33,058 bases of DNA from a virus, in IMG/VR virus record IMGVR_UViG_3300027763_000152, positions 1 through 33,058 of that record, one strand, 5' to 3'. Below, piece after piece: positions 7,310 through 15,198 of the stretch. Position numbers and translations under genes: made by a program. The stretch's first letter is position 1. Each line of letters begins with the position of its first letter. The notes under the pieces were generated by a model that saw only the letters and a program-made list of their open reading frames with translations, did not search any database and was not told where the DNA came from.

Positions 7310-7933
7310 ATGGCAAGTGTATCTCGTATTAACGGCTTTCGTCCCGTTAAATCAATCACAGGCGCACCTTATAATGGTGCCGCTAACGTGTATTTTGTTC
7401 CTTCCTCTGACTCCACCGTGATTATGGTTGGTGATGCAGTTAAGCTCGCAGGCGACGCCCGCGCAGCTACTGGCGCACCTACTGTTACCCGCGCTGGCGC
7501 AACTGACGTCGCAGTCGGTATTGTGGTTGGTATTTTGTTTACTGGTGAAGGCGACCTCACCAACATTCCTCCTGTTAACGACCTCAACACTCCAGTGTAT
7601 CGTCGTGCTTCTACAGATCGTTATCTGTTGGTTGCTGATGATCCCAACTTGATTTATGAAGTTCAATATGCAGGTACTAGCGTTTCTGCAGCTACAATTA
7701 CTGCTAACGTTGGTCAAAACGGCCAATTCACAACTACTGCTGGCAGCACCACTACTGGTTCTTCTGGTATGCAGTTGGATAGCTCTGGTCTTGCAACCAC
7801 TGCTACTCTTCCCTTGAAGATCGTTGGTTTCCCTAACCGTCCAGATAACATTCCTGGTGACACCTATTTCAGCTACTACGTGAAGCTGAACCAAGTGGTC
7901 TACGGTACTGGTACTGGTTCGACAGGTTATTAA
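7310..7933 (+). CDS. Probable head structural or decoration protein
   Basis: The 207-residue product is rich in Gly, Thr, Ala and Val and appears all-beta. It opens with SRINGFRPVKSITGAPYNG and has a GDAVKLAGD segment and a C-terminal TLPLKIVGFPNRPDN segment. Related proteins are usually found immediately before the coat gene and are described as structural. ATG 7310 was chosen because GGAG lies at 7298-7301; a TTG six bases earlier (7304) is in frame but too close to that site. The role as capsid decoration or stabilising protein is inference. The Gly/Thr/Ser-rich stretch near residues 140-155 is probably a flexible loop. Confidence 0.75.
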   Translation: MASVSRINGFRPVKSITGAPYNGAANVYFVPSSDSTVIMVGDAVKLAGDARAATGAPTVTRAGATDVAVGIVVGILFTGEGDLTNIPPVNDLNTPVYRRASTDRYLLVADDPNLIYEVQYAGTSVSAATITANVGQNGQFTTTAGSTTTGSSGMQLDSSGLATTATLPLKIVGFPNRPDNIPGDTYFSYYVKLNQVVYGTGTGSTGY

Positions 7934-7953
7934 GATTAAAGGAAAGGTAGAAT

Positions 7954-8862
7954 ATGTCTATTATTAATAGTGGCTCGTTTGCCAAGGCGCTATGGCCTGG
8001 TGTTAACGCATGGTACGGTAAAGCATACAATGAGTATGACACCGAATTTGACAAGTTGTTTGACAAGAACACTTCAACAAAAGCTTTTGAAGAAGACGTT
8101 GGTGTTTCTTCGTTTGGTTTGGCTGTTCAAAAGGGTGAAGGTTCTCCTATCTCTTATGACAGCGAGCGCCAAGCGTTCACTACACGTTACCAACACGCTG
8201 TGTTTGCGTTGGGTTTTATCATCACTCGTGAGATGATGGAAGACGACCAATATGACGTCGTGGGTCAGCGTAAAGCTCAAGGCTTGGCATTTTCAATGCG
8301 TCAAACTAAGGAAGTTATCGGCGCTAACGTGTACAACCGTGCTTTCAACAGCTCGTACACAGGTGGTGATGGTTCTGCTTTGATCAGCGGTTCTCACGCT
8401 AACTTGAAGGGCGGCACTTGGTCTAACCAAATTGCTACCGCTTCTGACTTGTCTGAAGCAGCTTTGGAACAAGCTTGTATTGACATCGCTGGTTTTACCA
8501 ATGATGCTGGTTTGCTTATTGCAGTTAAGCCTCAAACATTGATTATCCCACGTCAATACATCTTTGAAGCCAAGCGTATCTTGGGTTCTGATGGTCGTGT
8601 TGGTACAGATAACAATGATTTGAATGCTATCAAAGGCATGGGTTTGATTCCTGAAATGGTTGTTAACCATTACTTGACTGACGTTGATGCTTGGTTCATT
8701 CGTACTAACGTGCCTCACGGTATGAAGTACTTTGAGCGTCGTGCTGACCAGTTTGACATGGATAACGATTGGGACACTGAGAACGCTAAGTTCAAAGCCA
8801 CTGCTCGTTACAGCTTTGGCTGGACTGATCCACGTGGTTTGTACGGCTCTGCTGGCGCCTAA
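7954..8862 (+). CDS. Major capsid protein
   Basis: A 302-residue protein with the sequence character of HK97-fold coat proteins: a helical N-terminus, a long mixed middle with YQHAVFALGFIITREMMEDD (spine-helix-like region near residues 92-111), and a C-terminal RYSFGWTDPRGLYGS ending. It would be the main shell subunit. It is shorter than the P22 coat (430), so the head is not P22-type even though the tail is. The gene has an aaaggaaagg site and ends 8 bases before a very strong terminator, as expected for a gene expressed at high level. Codon use is smooth with no frameshift. Confidence 0.92.
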   Translation: MSIINSGSFAKALWPGVNAWYGKAYNEYDTEFDKLFDKNTSTKAFEEDVGVSSFGLAVQKGEGSPISYDSERQAFTTRYQHAVFALGFIITREMMEDDQYDVVGQRKAQGLAFSMRQTKEVIGANVYNRAFNSSYTGGDGSALISGSHANLKGGTWSNQIATASDLSEAALEQACIDIAGFTNDAGLLIAVKPQTLIIPRQYIFEAKRILGSDGRVGTDNNDLNAIKGMGLIPEMVVNHYLTDVDAWFIRTNVPHGMKYFERRADQFDMDNDWDTENAKFKATARYSFGWTDPRGLYGSAGA

Positions 8863-8870
8863 TTAACCTA

Positions 8871-8898
8871 GGGGGAGTGGCAACACTCCTCCCTTTTT
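8871..8898 (+). terminator. Intrinsic terminator after the capsid gene
   Basis: A 9-bp stem (8871-8879 with 8884-8892, one G-T pair) closes a GCAA tetraloop and is followed by TTTTT (8894-8898). This is the expected form of a strong Rho-independent terminator. Because the next gene starts only 12 bases later with no visible promoter, read-through must supply the downstream genes. Confidence 0.92.
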
Positions 8899-8909
8899 AA
8901 GGAATTAAT

Positions 8910-9344
8910 ATGGGTTTTCGCTTATCCGACATTACACCCCTTACTGCTACCGGCCCAACAACCCTTATCCCTACGTCAAAAGACGTAGTTGTTAAGGCGT
9001 TTAAAGTTACTCGCAGTGATACAACATCCACTTTAAAAACGGTTTTGCCTGCTGATGCTTCTGTATTGAACATCATTATGGCAGGTTCCGTTTCTTCAGA
9101 TGCAGGCACAACTGCTACTGTTACGTTGGTTATTTCTGACAACACTGGTGCTATTTCAACAGGCACTGCTGTAAACGTCAAAACATCAGGTACAACAACT
9201 CAAATTGTGCAAATGCCTAGTTTGCCTAATATTCAACCCAGTCCTTTAACTGGTGATTTGAAAATTACTGCAACTTATGCAGAAACTGGTACAGCTTCCA
9301 CTACTGGTGGCGACTGGACTTTTATCGTCACTTACGTACGTTAA
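8910..9344 (+). CDS. Probable virion protein of unknown function
   Basis: A 144-residue, Thr/Ser/Val-rich, apparently all-beta protein lying between two strong terminators. The start follows aaggaa. It opens with a GFRLSDITPLTATGPTTL-like segment and contains a central LNIIMAGSVSSDAGTTATVTLVI beta segment (the first 20 residues of which are LNIIMAGSVSSDAGTTATVT). No catalytic motif is visible. Its position directly after the coat gene and its isolation between terminators suggest an abundant structural protein such as a head decoration or head-tail joining subunit; this is inferred. A second small beta protein follows at 9384. Confidence 0.7.
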   Translation: MGFRLSDITPLTATGPTTLIPTSKDVVVKAFKVTRSDTTSTLKTVLPADASVLNIIMAGSVSSDAGTTATVTLVISDNTGAISTGTAVNVKTSGTTTQIVQMPSLPNIQPSPLTGDLKITATYAETGTASTTGGDWTFIVTYVR

Positions 9345-9347
9345 TGG

Positions 9348-9371
9348 AAAGGGGCTTTTGCCCCTTTTCTT
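9348..9371 (+). terminator. Intrinsic terminator
   Basis: A perfect 8-bp stem aaaggggc/gccccttt (9348-9355 with 9360-9367) with a tttt loop is followed by T-rich sequence. It starts three bases after the upstream stop codon. Together with 8871-8898 it isolates the 8910-9344 gene as its own transcription step. Confidence 0.88.
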
Positions 9372-9383
9372 TCTGGAGAAAAT

Positions 9384-9698
9384 ATGCGTCCCCAAAGTAT
9401 TACTTTGACCACTACAGGAACATCCGCGTGGATTCCTTTAGATTCTCGTCAAGCCCCTTTTAATGTGGGTCTCGGTGTAAAAATTAATTCAGGTACTGCT
9501 ACCTACACGGTTGAACACACTTTTGATGACGTGTTTGACTCAACTGTAACTCCTGTTGCTTTTAGTAACAGTAATATCTCTGCAGCTACTACTAATAAAG
9601 ACGGTAATTATGCGTTTCCTGTTCGTGCTGTTCGTTTGAACATTGCATCAGGCTCTTCGCCAAATGTCACGTTAACCATTTTGCAGGGAGTTCGATAA
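9384..9698 (+). CDS. Small beta-rich structural protein (hypothetical)
   Basis: A 104-residue protein with IPLDSRQAPFNVGLGVKI, then TYTVEHTFDDVFD, and ending LTILQGVR. The pattern of alternating hydrophobic residues predicts a small beta sandwich. The start has ctggag at a good distance, and the stop overlaps the next start by one base (TAATG). It resembles small head-completion or decoration proteins but no family could be named with certainty. Confidence 0.65.
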   Translation: MRPQSITLTTTGTSAWIPLDSRQAPFNVGLGVKINSGTATYTVEHTFDDVFDSTVTPVAFSNSNISAATTNKDGNYAFPVRAVRLNIASGSSPNVTLTILQGVR

Positions 9699-10171
9699 TG
9701 AATTTATTAGATATTGGTTTGTTTTTGGATTTGGTTTCTAATCCAAAACAATATCAAGCCAAACTTAAAGAATTAAAAGAATACGATGACTCGTTAAAAG
9801 CAAACATTGCTTTGTCACACGATGTTGCCGATATTGAAACTGCAAAAAGTCTTGCTGCAAAAGCATTAACAGAAGCTACGGCTTCTATTGATGCCGCTAA
9901 AGAACAAGCAGAAGTTATTATTGCAAATGCTCGTACTGCTTATGAATCTCGTTTTGCTGCTTTGGCACAAAAAGAACGTGAAGCAGATGAAGCTGTAGCA
10001 ACAAAAAATCGCATTGAGGCAGCCCACGCTGCTCGTGAAAATGCAATTGCACAGCTTGAAAAACAGCTTACAAAACGATCTGAACAACTTAAACAAGATG
10101 AGGCTTCCTTACAAGCACGTCTTGCTGAAGTAAGTGAACGTCTCGATAAACTTAAATCTGTAATGGGTTAA
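9698..10171 (+). CDS. Coiled-coil protein of unknown function
   Basis: The 157-residue sequence is almost entirely helical. A short hydrophobic N-terminus (MNLLDIGLFLDLVSNP) precedes a long heptad-patterned region (about 20-155) rich in Ala, Glu, Lys and Gln, without Pro or Cys. It starts on the stop of the previous gene and is followed 3 bases later by a fibre gene. A trimeric coiled-coil stalk, fibre adaptor or assembly factor would fit, but none of these is demonstrated. Confidence 0.65.
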   Translation: MNLLDIGLFLDLVSNPKQYQAKLKELKEYDDSLKANIALSHDVADIETAKSLAAKALTEATASIDAAKEQAEVIIANARTAYESRFAALAQKEREADEAVATKNRIEAAHAARENAIAQLEKQLTKRSEQLKQDEASLQARLAEVSERLDKLKSVMG

Positions 10172-10174
10172 TAA

Positions 10175-11668
10175 ATGTCTGTAACTACTGCTAGCGGAGT
10201 ATCCGCAACGCTGGTCCAACCAGCAGTGTTCCGTGGTGCAGTAGCACCTTCTGTTGCTTCATTAGGTGATTTATGGGAAGACACTTCTGGAAGTGTTCCT
10301 GTACTAAAACATTGTACTGCTGAACCAAATACTTGGACAGCTATTAGTAGTGGTGGGGGCGGTGGCGGCGTTTCATCTGTTGCATTATCAGTCCCCAGCT
10401 TCTTATCTGTTGCGGGCAGTCCGATAACCTCCTCTGGCACACTTGCCGTGTCGTATTCGGGTACTGCACTTCCCTTGGCAAATGGAGGCACAGGAGGGAC
10501 AACTGCTGCAGATGCTCGAACTAACCTAGGTTTAGTCATTGGTACTAATGTGCTTGCCCCTAACGGAAGTGCAGCATCTCTTACTAGCTTCCCCACGTTT
10601 AATCAGAATACTACGGGTACTGCCTCTAATGTCACAGGCACTGTGGCTATCGCTAATGGCGGTACAAACGCTACATCTGCAGCAGACGCTAGAACTAATC
10701 TTGGATTAGGAACTGCTGCTGTCTTAACCGCTGGTTCTGCTAATGGCGCTGCTACCTTAGATGCTGGTGGTACTGTCCCATTAGCGCAACTTCCATCCTC
10801 GATCACAGGCGGCGTAAGCTACCAAGGAACATGGAACGCAACGACCAACTCGCCAACATTAACCTCCAGCGTTGGTACTAAAGGTTATTACTACGTTGTT
10901 AGCGTTGCTGGCTCAACAAATTTAAACGGCATCACCGATTGGAAGATTGGCGATTGGACCATCTTTAACGGTAGCGTTTGGGAGAAGGTTGATAACACAG
11001 AAGCTGTTACATCGGTAAACGGATACACAGGAACAGTTAATCTTGCTTATTCTGACTTAGGTACTGTCCCAGTTGCTAATGGTGGAACAAACCTGACAAC
11101 TTACGCAACAGGCGATATTCTTTACGCCTCTGCCACCAATACGTTGTCTAAACTAACTGCTGGCACAAACGGATATGTTTTAACGCTTGCTAGTGGTGTT
11201 CCAACTTGGGCTGCTGCAAGCGGCGGTGGCGGTACTCCAGGTGGTTCAAGTGGTCAGCTTCAGTACAACAACAGCAGTGCATTTGGCGGTGTTACAAACA
11301 TTACTGTTGCATCGGGTCAGACTACAGCAAGAATAGACCCGCGAGTTTCAATTGAATCAAACACAGCAACAACGCTAACTCCAAACATCAGCCAATACGA
11401 CATGTATGTATACGAGGCGATGCAAAATAGTTTAACAATTAACATTCCAACAGGAACCCCGTTAAACGGCGACAAGTTAATGTTTAGATTTACAGATAAC
11501 AGCAGTTCTGTTGGTTTAAATTTTGTTATTACTGGTGTAGGTTGTTTTAGGCAAATTAATGTACCAATTCCAACTACTACTGTGGCAGGAAAAGTTACAT
11601 ACGTGGGTTGTATTTATAACTCGTTAAGTTCAACTTGGGATGTAATTGCATCCGGAACACAGATTTAA
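10175..11668 (+). CDS. Tail fibre protein with NGGT repeats
   Basis: A 497-residue Gly/Thr/Ser/Ala-rich protein with repeats of the form NGGTxxTxAADARTNLGL (about residues 104-124 and 164-181) and a partial third (VANGGTNLTTYATGDILYAS, near 307). Such repeats are characteristic of phage fibre shafts. A Gly-run (near 59-65), a GYYYVVSVAGST segment with GDWTIFNGSVWEKVDN, and a second Gly-rich linker (near 349-358) separate the modules. The C-terminal part is a compact beta domain that may contact the host or the next fibre subunit. It is probably a receptor-binding or fibre-shaft protein and lies first in a group of four fibre-like genes. Confidence 0.82.
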   Translation: MSVTTASGVSATLVQPAVFRGAVAPSVASLGDLWEDTSGSVPVLKHCTAEPNTWTAISSGGGGGGVSSVALSVPSFLSVAGSPITSSGTLAVSYSGTALPLANGGTGGTTAADARTNLGLVIGTNVLAPNGSAASLTSFPTFNQNTTGTASNVTGTVAIANGGTNATSAADARTNLGLGTAAVLTAGSANGAATLDAGGTVPLAQLPSSITGGVSYQGTWNATTNSPTLTSSVGTKGYYYVVSVAGSTNLNGITDWKIGDWTIFNGSVWEKVDNTEAVTSVNGYTGTVNLAYSDLGTVPVANGGTNLTTYATGDILYASATNTLSKLTAGTNGYVLTLASGVPTWAAASGGGGTPGGSSGQLQYNNSSAFGGVTNITVASGQTTARIDPRVSIESNTATTLTPNISQYDMYVYEAMQNSLTINIPTGTPLNGDKLMFRFTDNSSSVGLNFVITGVGCFRQINVPIPTTTVAGKVTYVGCIYNSLSSTWDVIASGTQI

Positions 11669-11671
11669 TAT

Positions 11672-13297
11672 ATGGCAAACAGATACTGGGTTAGAAACGC
11701 CGTAGGCAACTGGAACAGCACAGCAAACTGGTCTTCAAGTTCAGCCGCAACTCCCGGTGGTGCATCTGTTCCAAGTACGGGTGATGTGGCAATTTTTAGT
11801 GCTAACTCACTAGCGGGCAACTGCACAGTAAACATATCTCCAACGGTTCAAGCTGTGAACATGACTGGATACACGGGAACGTTAACTTTTAACTCTTCTG
11901 GAAACTTTATAACTGTTACAACAACAGGGACTAATTTTACGGGAAGCACTACAGCCACTATTGTTAGAAGCGGGGCGTCTGTAGAAGGCACTAATATACG
12001 CGCTACAGGAACCAATACTACGGCAAGGGCAATAAATACCGGGGCAGTATCGGAAGCAAACGCGCTTAATTTTGAAATTACTACCACCTCCACACCAACA
12101 TACGATCTCTCTCCTGTTTCTGATGGTATTTTTAAAAATTTGATTATTAACTCATTAACAACTTTTAATCAAATAAAAGTATACGGAAATTTTACTCCGA
12201 CTAGGTCTAATGCATCCGGTTCCAGCTATGTATTTATGGGTATTTCTCCGTCTGTAGCGGCAACGGCAATGGTGGTTGGAACAACGTACACAATTACAAG
12301 TACAGGTACTACAGACTTTACTTCTTACGGTGCAGCAGCAAATACCCCCAATACTATTTTTATAGCTTCAGGCGCAGGAACTGGAACAGGTACAGTAACA
12401 CCAACTAAGTTTATTTACCAAAACGGTGCAAATATTGTTTATAAAGTTAGAGTTGGGGACGGCACTAGCCAAGGTTCAGTTGCGTTAGGCAAATTTACCG
12501 CTTTTGGTACTAATGGTAGTTTAGAAGTATTAAGTGGATTTTTTAATAATAATGCCTTCCCTATTTATCTTACAGGAGCTTATCCGGGCTCAAATTTTTA
12601 CGTTGCTGGTAGCCCGTATGTTAACAACATAAAAATACAACGTAATACATCATATAATTACGATTTATTTTCCGAGATTAACTATTCAAATAGCCCATTT
12701 GGATTAAATGGTGGGGTAGGCACAACACTTGATTTATTGGAAGCAAGAATTTATTATGACATGCGCCAAGGCGGTAACATACAATTTAAAGAAAATACAG
12801 TAATTGCGTCGTTTACACCTGTTTTTCTTGTGGGCGCTAGCGCTTATTTATTTATTAATTCATTAAACATTACTTTTTTAAAACTTGATCTGACGTCCTT
12901 TAAATCTACCATTTATAATGCGTTTTTAACTTTTTATTACAATGATTCTCTTGGTTATCAAAACCCTACTGTAAATATAGGGCAATTAATAGATACTCCA
13001 AACACATCCAGAGTAAGATATATAACTGGTGTTCAAGATGACTGCACATCTATAATTTATAATGTGATTATTAAAAAACTTGGCGGCGGGACCGATTATT
13101 TTACGGGCACAAGGTTTCGGTACGTTACAGGGTCGCCAACAGGTACTTGGTATGCAAACACAACGCTGCCCGGTTCTTTGACTGGAAACGCGCTGTTTAA
13201 TGCTCAAAATTTTGGTAGTAACGAAGACTTTGGTGGCAATTCGGGCATTGCTTTTAACCGTTACCCTGCGCTAGGGGACTTCAATGAGTTTTTCTAG
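11672..13297 (+). CDS. Fibre or surface structural protein (RYWV type)
   Basis: A 541-residue beta-rich protein. The N-terminus MANRYWVRNAVGNWNSTANW belongs to a class of virion proteins often seen in aquatic phages. A module VGTTYTITSTGTTDFTSYGA (near residue 207) recurs in unrelated phage tail proteins and looks exchangeable. The rest resembles a parallel beta-helix or repeated beta sandwich. Bases 12100-13100 are more A/T-rich than neighbouring genes, suggesting separate ancestry. There is no strong ribosome-binding site at 11672, only a 3-base gap from the previous stop. A role in adsorption is inferred. Confidence 0.72.
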   Translation: MANRYWVRNAVGNWNSTANWSSSSAATPGGASVPSTGDVAIFSANSLAGNCTVNISPTVQAVNMTGYTGTLTFNSSGNFITVTTTGTNFTGSTTATIVRSGASVEGTNIRATGTNTTARAINTGAVSEANALNFEITTTSTPTYDLSPVSDGIFKNLIINSLTTFNQIKVYGNFTPTRSNASGSSYVFMGISPSVAATAMVVGTTYTITSTGTTDFTSYGAAANTPNTIFIASGAGTGTGTVTPTKFIYQNGANIVYKVRVGDGTSQGSVALGKFTAFGTNGSLEVLSGFFNNNAFPIYLTGAYPGSNFYVAGSPYVNNIKIQRNTSYNYDLFSEINYSNSPFGLNGGVGTTLDLLEARIYYDMRQGGNIQFKENTVIASFTPVFLVGASAYLFINSLNITFLKLDLTSFKSTIYNAFLTFYYNDSLGYQNPTVNIGQLIDTPNTSRVRYITGVQDDCTSIIYNVIIKKLGGGTDYFTGTRFRYVTGSPTGTWYANTTLPGSLTGNALFNAQNFGSNEDFGGNSGIAFNRYPALGDFNEFF

Positions 13298-13592
13298 TAT
13301 GACTCAACCCATAAATGCAGCCCATGTAGTCACATATGACGGCGCAGTTTTAAAAGTGTTTCATGCTAACAAGGGGGAAGGGTTGCTAACACATAAACAC
13401 AATCACGCGCATTTGACCATGTGTCACGCGGGTTCGTGCTTAGTTACCCAAGGGGAGAAGTTTCTCACCATGACAAAAGACACACCGCCTGTTGACCTAC
13501 CTGCAAACGAGCCGCATAAAATTGAAGCCCTAGAAGACGGCACTGTGTTTGTCAACATGTTTGCTTTACCCATCAACAAACCAACGGCATAA
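13284..13592 (+). CDS. Cupin-like metal-binding protein
   Basis: The 102-residue protein looks like a single small cupin barrel. The first cupin motif region reads GEGLLTHKHNHAHLTMCH, giving His at 37, 39, 41, 43 and 48; the second contains PANEPHKIEAL with His 78. Cupins of this kind bind Fe, Mn or Zn and may be enzymes or binding proteins; no substrate can be inferred. ATG 13284 has agggga upstream and overlaps the fibre gene by 14 nt; ATG 13299 is an alternative. It sits among fibre and small accessory genes, next-but-one to a Dps-like gene. A virion-associated or host-modulating role is possible. Confidence 0.72.
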   Translation: MSFSSMTQPINAAHVVTYDGAVLKVFHANKGEGLLTHKHNHAHLTMCHAGSCLVTQGEKFLTMTKDTPPVDLPANEPHKIEALEDGTVFVNMFALPINKPTA

Positions 13593-13612
13593 TCCCCTAT
13601 AAAGGAACAAAC

Positions 13613-13882
13613 ATGGCATTATTAAAATCAGTAGACACAGACTTCGGTATTCCCGCCACATACTGGAACATCGGTGTAGTACAAGAAGACTTCAAAGGCC
13701 AAGGCACTGAAGTTACCTTCTACGGCTACGCATCCAAGGAAGCCCGTGATGCAGGTAAGCAACCCTTGAGCGCGGGTAAGGTGCAGATCGCTGGTGACGA
13801 GTACGTTGCTGGTGCTGATCGTGCTGCCTTGTACGCCATCATTAAGCAAAAGCCTGAGTTTAAAGGCGCAGAGGACGTATGA
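13613..13882 (+). CDS. Conserved phage protein of unknown function
   Basis: An 89-residue protein with an aaaggaac site and a sequence beginning ALLKSVDTDFGIPATYWNIG, followed by VTFYGYASKEARDAGKQPL. It is predicted to be a small mainly beta protein with a C-terminal helix. Similar small proteins lie among fibre genes of other phages. Its stop overlaps the following start by 4 nt (ATGA). No function is assigned. Confidence 0.7.
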   Translation: MALLKSVDTDFGIPATYWNIGVVQEDFKGQGTEVTFYGYASKEARDAGKQPLSAGKVQIAGDEYVAGADRAALYAIIKQKPEFKGAEDV

Positions 13883-14247
13883 GCGAACTAGCAGGCAAGT
13901 TTATTGGTGTACTGTTCCTTAGTCGAACAGTTGCACATCAGATGCACCTCGCCACAGAATCGTTCTCACAGCATTCGGCTTTGGGTACATTCTATGATGA
14001 AATTGTAGATTTAGCAGATGGTATTGCTGAACAATGGCAAGGAGCTAACGAAAACCTCCTCACCATTCCGACGCTTGCTGCTAAAGAAACAAAAGAGCCT
14101 TTGAAGTATTTCAAAGAAACTCTCAAATGGATTGAGTCTTATCGCTACAAGGCGTTTGACAAAGACGACACATCCATTCAAAATGATGTGGATAGCGTTG
14201 TAAAACTATTCCGCTCAACAATTTATAAACTACGTTTCTTGAAATAA
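13879..14247 (+). CDS. Dps/ferritin-like protein (possible DUF5856 member)
   Basis: A 122-residue all-helical protein. Its His/Asp/Glu spacing matches the ferroxidase ligands of Dps: H20, H32, D47 and E51 keep the intervals of E. coli Dps H51, H63, D78 and E82, and the segment IVDLADGIAEQWQGA parallels LIDHLDTMAERAVQLGG. The Dps D67 position is Gly36 here, so a full dinuclear iron site is doubtful. It is shorter than Dps (167) because it lacks the N-terminal extension. Phage proteins of this kind are often left unannotated (I recall DUF5856). It could bind iron or be a structural four-helix relic. ATGA overlap joins it to the previous gene. Confidence 0.65.
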   Translation: MSELAGKFIGVLFLSRTVAHQMHLATESFSQHSALGTFYDEIVDLADGIAEQWQGANENLLTIPTLAAKETKEPLKYFKETLKWIESYRYKAFDKDDTSIQNDVDSVVKLFRSTIYKLRFLK

Positions 14248-14250
14248 GCT

Positions 14251-14556
14251 ATGCAAAACCACCTCATCTCAGGCAACTGGAATGCGCTATGCGACAGTTG
14301 CGGACGTAAATTCAAAGCACTAGATTTATTAAAACGTTGGGATGGGTTAATGGTTTGCCGAGAGGATTGGGAAACCAGACATCCGCAAACACTTTTACAA
14401 GTACAACGAGAAAAAATAGCTGTTCCCTTTTCTCGTCCTTATCCAGCACAGGATACTTTTGTTACAACCGATGTACTAGAAATTGAATATACCAATCCTT
14501 ATAATGAGGATATTATTGCAATGGAAACAGGACAACCGATTAATTTGGAAACTTAA
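14251..14556 (+). CDS. Small zinc-ribbon-like phage protein
   Basis: A 101-residue protein with C14-x2-C17, then C36 and H44 within the segment GLMVCREDWETRHPQ, a likely CCCH zinc site. The N-terminal GNWNALCDSCGRKFKALDL is typical of short virion-region proteins in phages. The C-terminal half is unstructured and ends acidic. It begins 3 bases after the Dps-like gene and its stop is directly followed by a fibre gene. The function is unknown. Confidence 0.7.
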   Translation: MQNHLISGNWNALCDSCGRKFKALDLLKRWDGLMVCREDWETRHPQTLLQVQREKIAVPFSRPYPAQDTFVTTDVLEIEYTNPYNEDIIAMETGQPINLET

Positions 14557-15198
14557 ATGGCAAAAATTTCACAACTTCCTTCTGCTGGTGCACTAACTGG
14601 CACAGAACAAGTTCCAATTAATCAATCTGGAACAACCGTACAGGTACTTTTAAGTGCTATTCGTACATGGCTTAATACTAGTTTTGCTGCTTCTGGTGCA
14701 AACTCTGACATTACTTCTCTTAGCGGTCTTACTACGCCTTTGAGTTTGTCTCAAGGTGGAACTGCTGCTACGTCTGCTGCTACAGCTCGTTCTAGCCTTG
14801 GTTTGGTTATTGGTACAAACGTACAAGCCTATAACGCAAACACTGCAGTAACTAATGCTGTTCAGTCTTTCTCAGTTGCTCAACGTGGCACAATTACCGC
14901 CCTGACAGACGGAGCAACAATCACTCCTGACTTTGCTGCCGCTAACAACTTCAGCGTGACATTGGGTGGTAACCGTACATTGGCTAACCCAACTAACCTC
15001 ACTGCTGGTCAATCTGGTGTGGTTGTAATTACTCAAGACGGTACAGGTTCACGTACATTGGCTTATGGGAGCTACTTCAAGTTCTCCAACGGTACTGCAC
15101 CGACACTGACCACAACTGCATCGGCTGTGGATGTCTTGGCTTACTATGTCGAGAGTTCTACTCGCATTACAGCCAAACTTATTACGGACGTTAAATGA
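14557..15198 (+). CDS. Tail fibre protein, short
   Basis: The 213-residue sequence has a fibre N-terminus (MAKISQLPSAGALTGTEQVPI, which is a common adaptor-like motif; the last residue is separate from the match), then one copy of the GGTAATSAATARSSLGLVIG repeat (near residues 67-86) shared with the fibre gene at 10175. The C-terminal domain FSVTLGGNRTLANPTNLTAG and VITQDGTGSRTLAYGSYFKF is a widespread fibre beta domain. It probably forms a trimeric fibre. It overlaps the next fibre gene by 4 nt, so the two may be made in fixed proportion and assemble together. Confidence 0.8.
   Translation: MAKISQLPSAGALTGTEQVPINQSGTTVQVLLSAIRTWLNTSFAASGANSDITSLSGLTTPLSLSQGGTAATSAATARSSLGLVIGTNVQAYNANTAVTNAVQSFSVAQRGTITALTDGATITPDFAAANNFSVTLGGNRTLANPTNLTAGQSGVVVITQDGTGSRTLAYGSYFKFSNGTAPTLTTTASAVDVLAYYVESSTRITAKLITDVK

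Noticed and set aside
7352-7894. 180-codon minus-strand frame opposite the decoration-like gene
   Set aside because: Antisense shadow of a Thr/Ser-rich coding region, without a start site or neighbouring minus-strand genes.
10168-10596. 142-codon minus-strand frame opposite the fibre gene
   Set aside because: Antisense of low-complexity fibre sequence, Pro/Ala-rich by reflection of Gly/Thr codons.
10483-10720. CRISPR-like or direct DNA repeat in the fibre gene
   Set aside because: The repetition is of protein motif (ADARTNLGL); the DNA copies have diverged and spacing is not regular.
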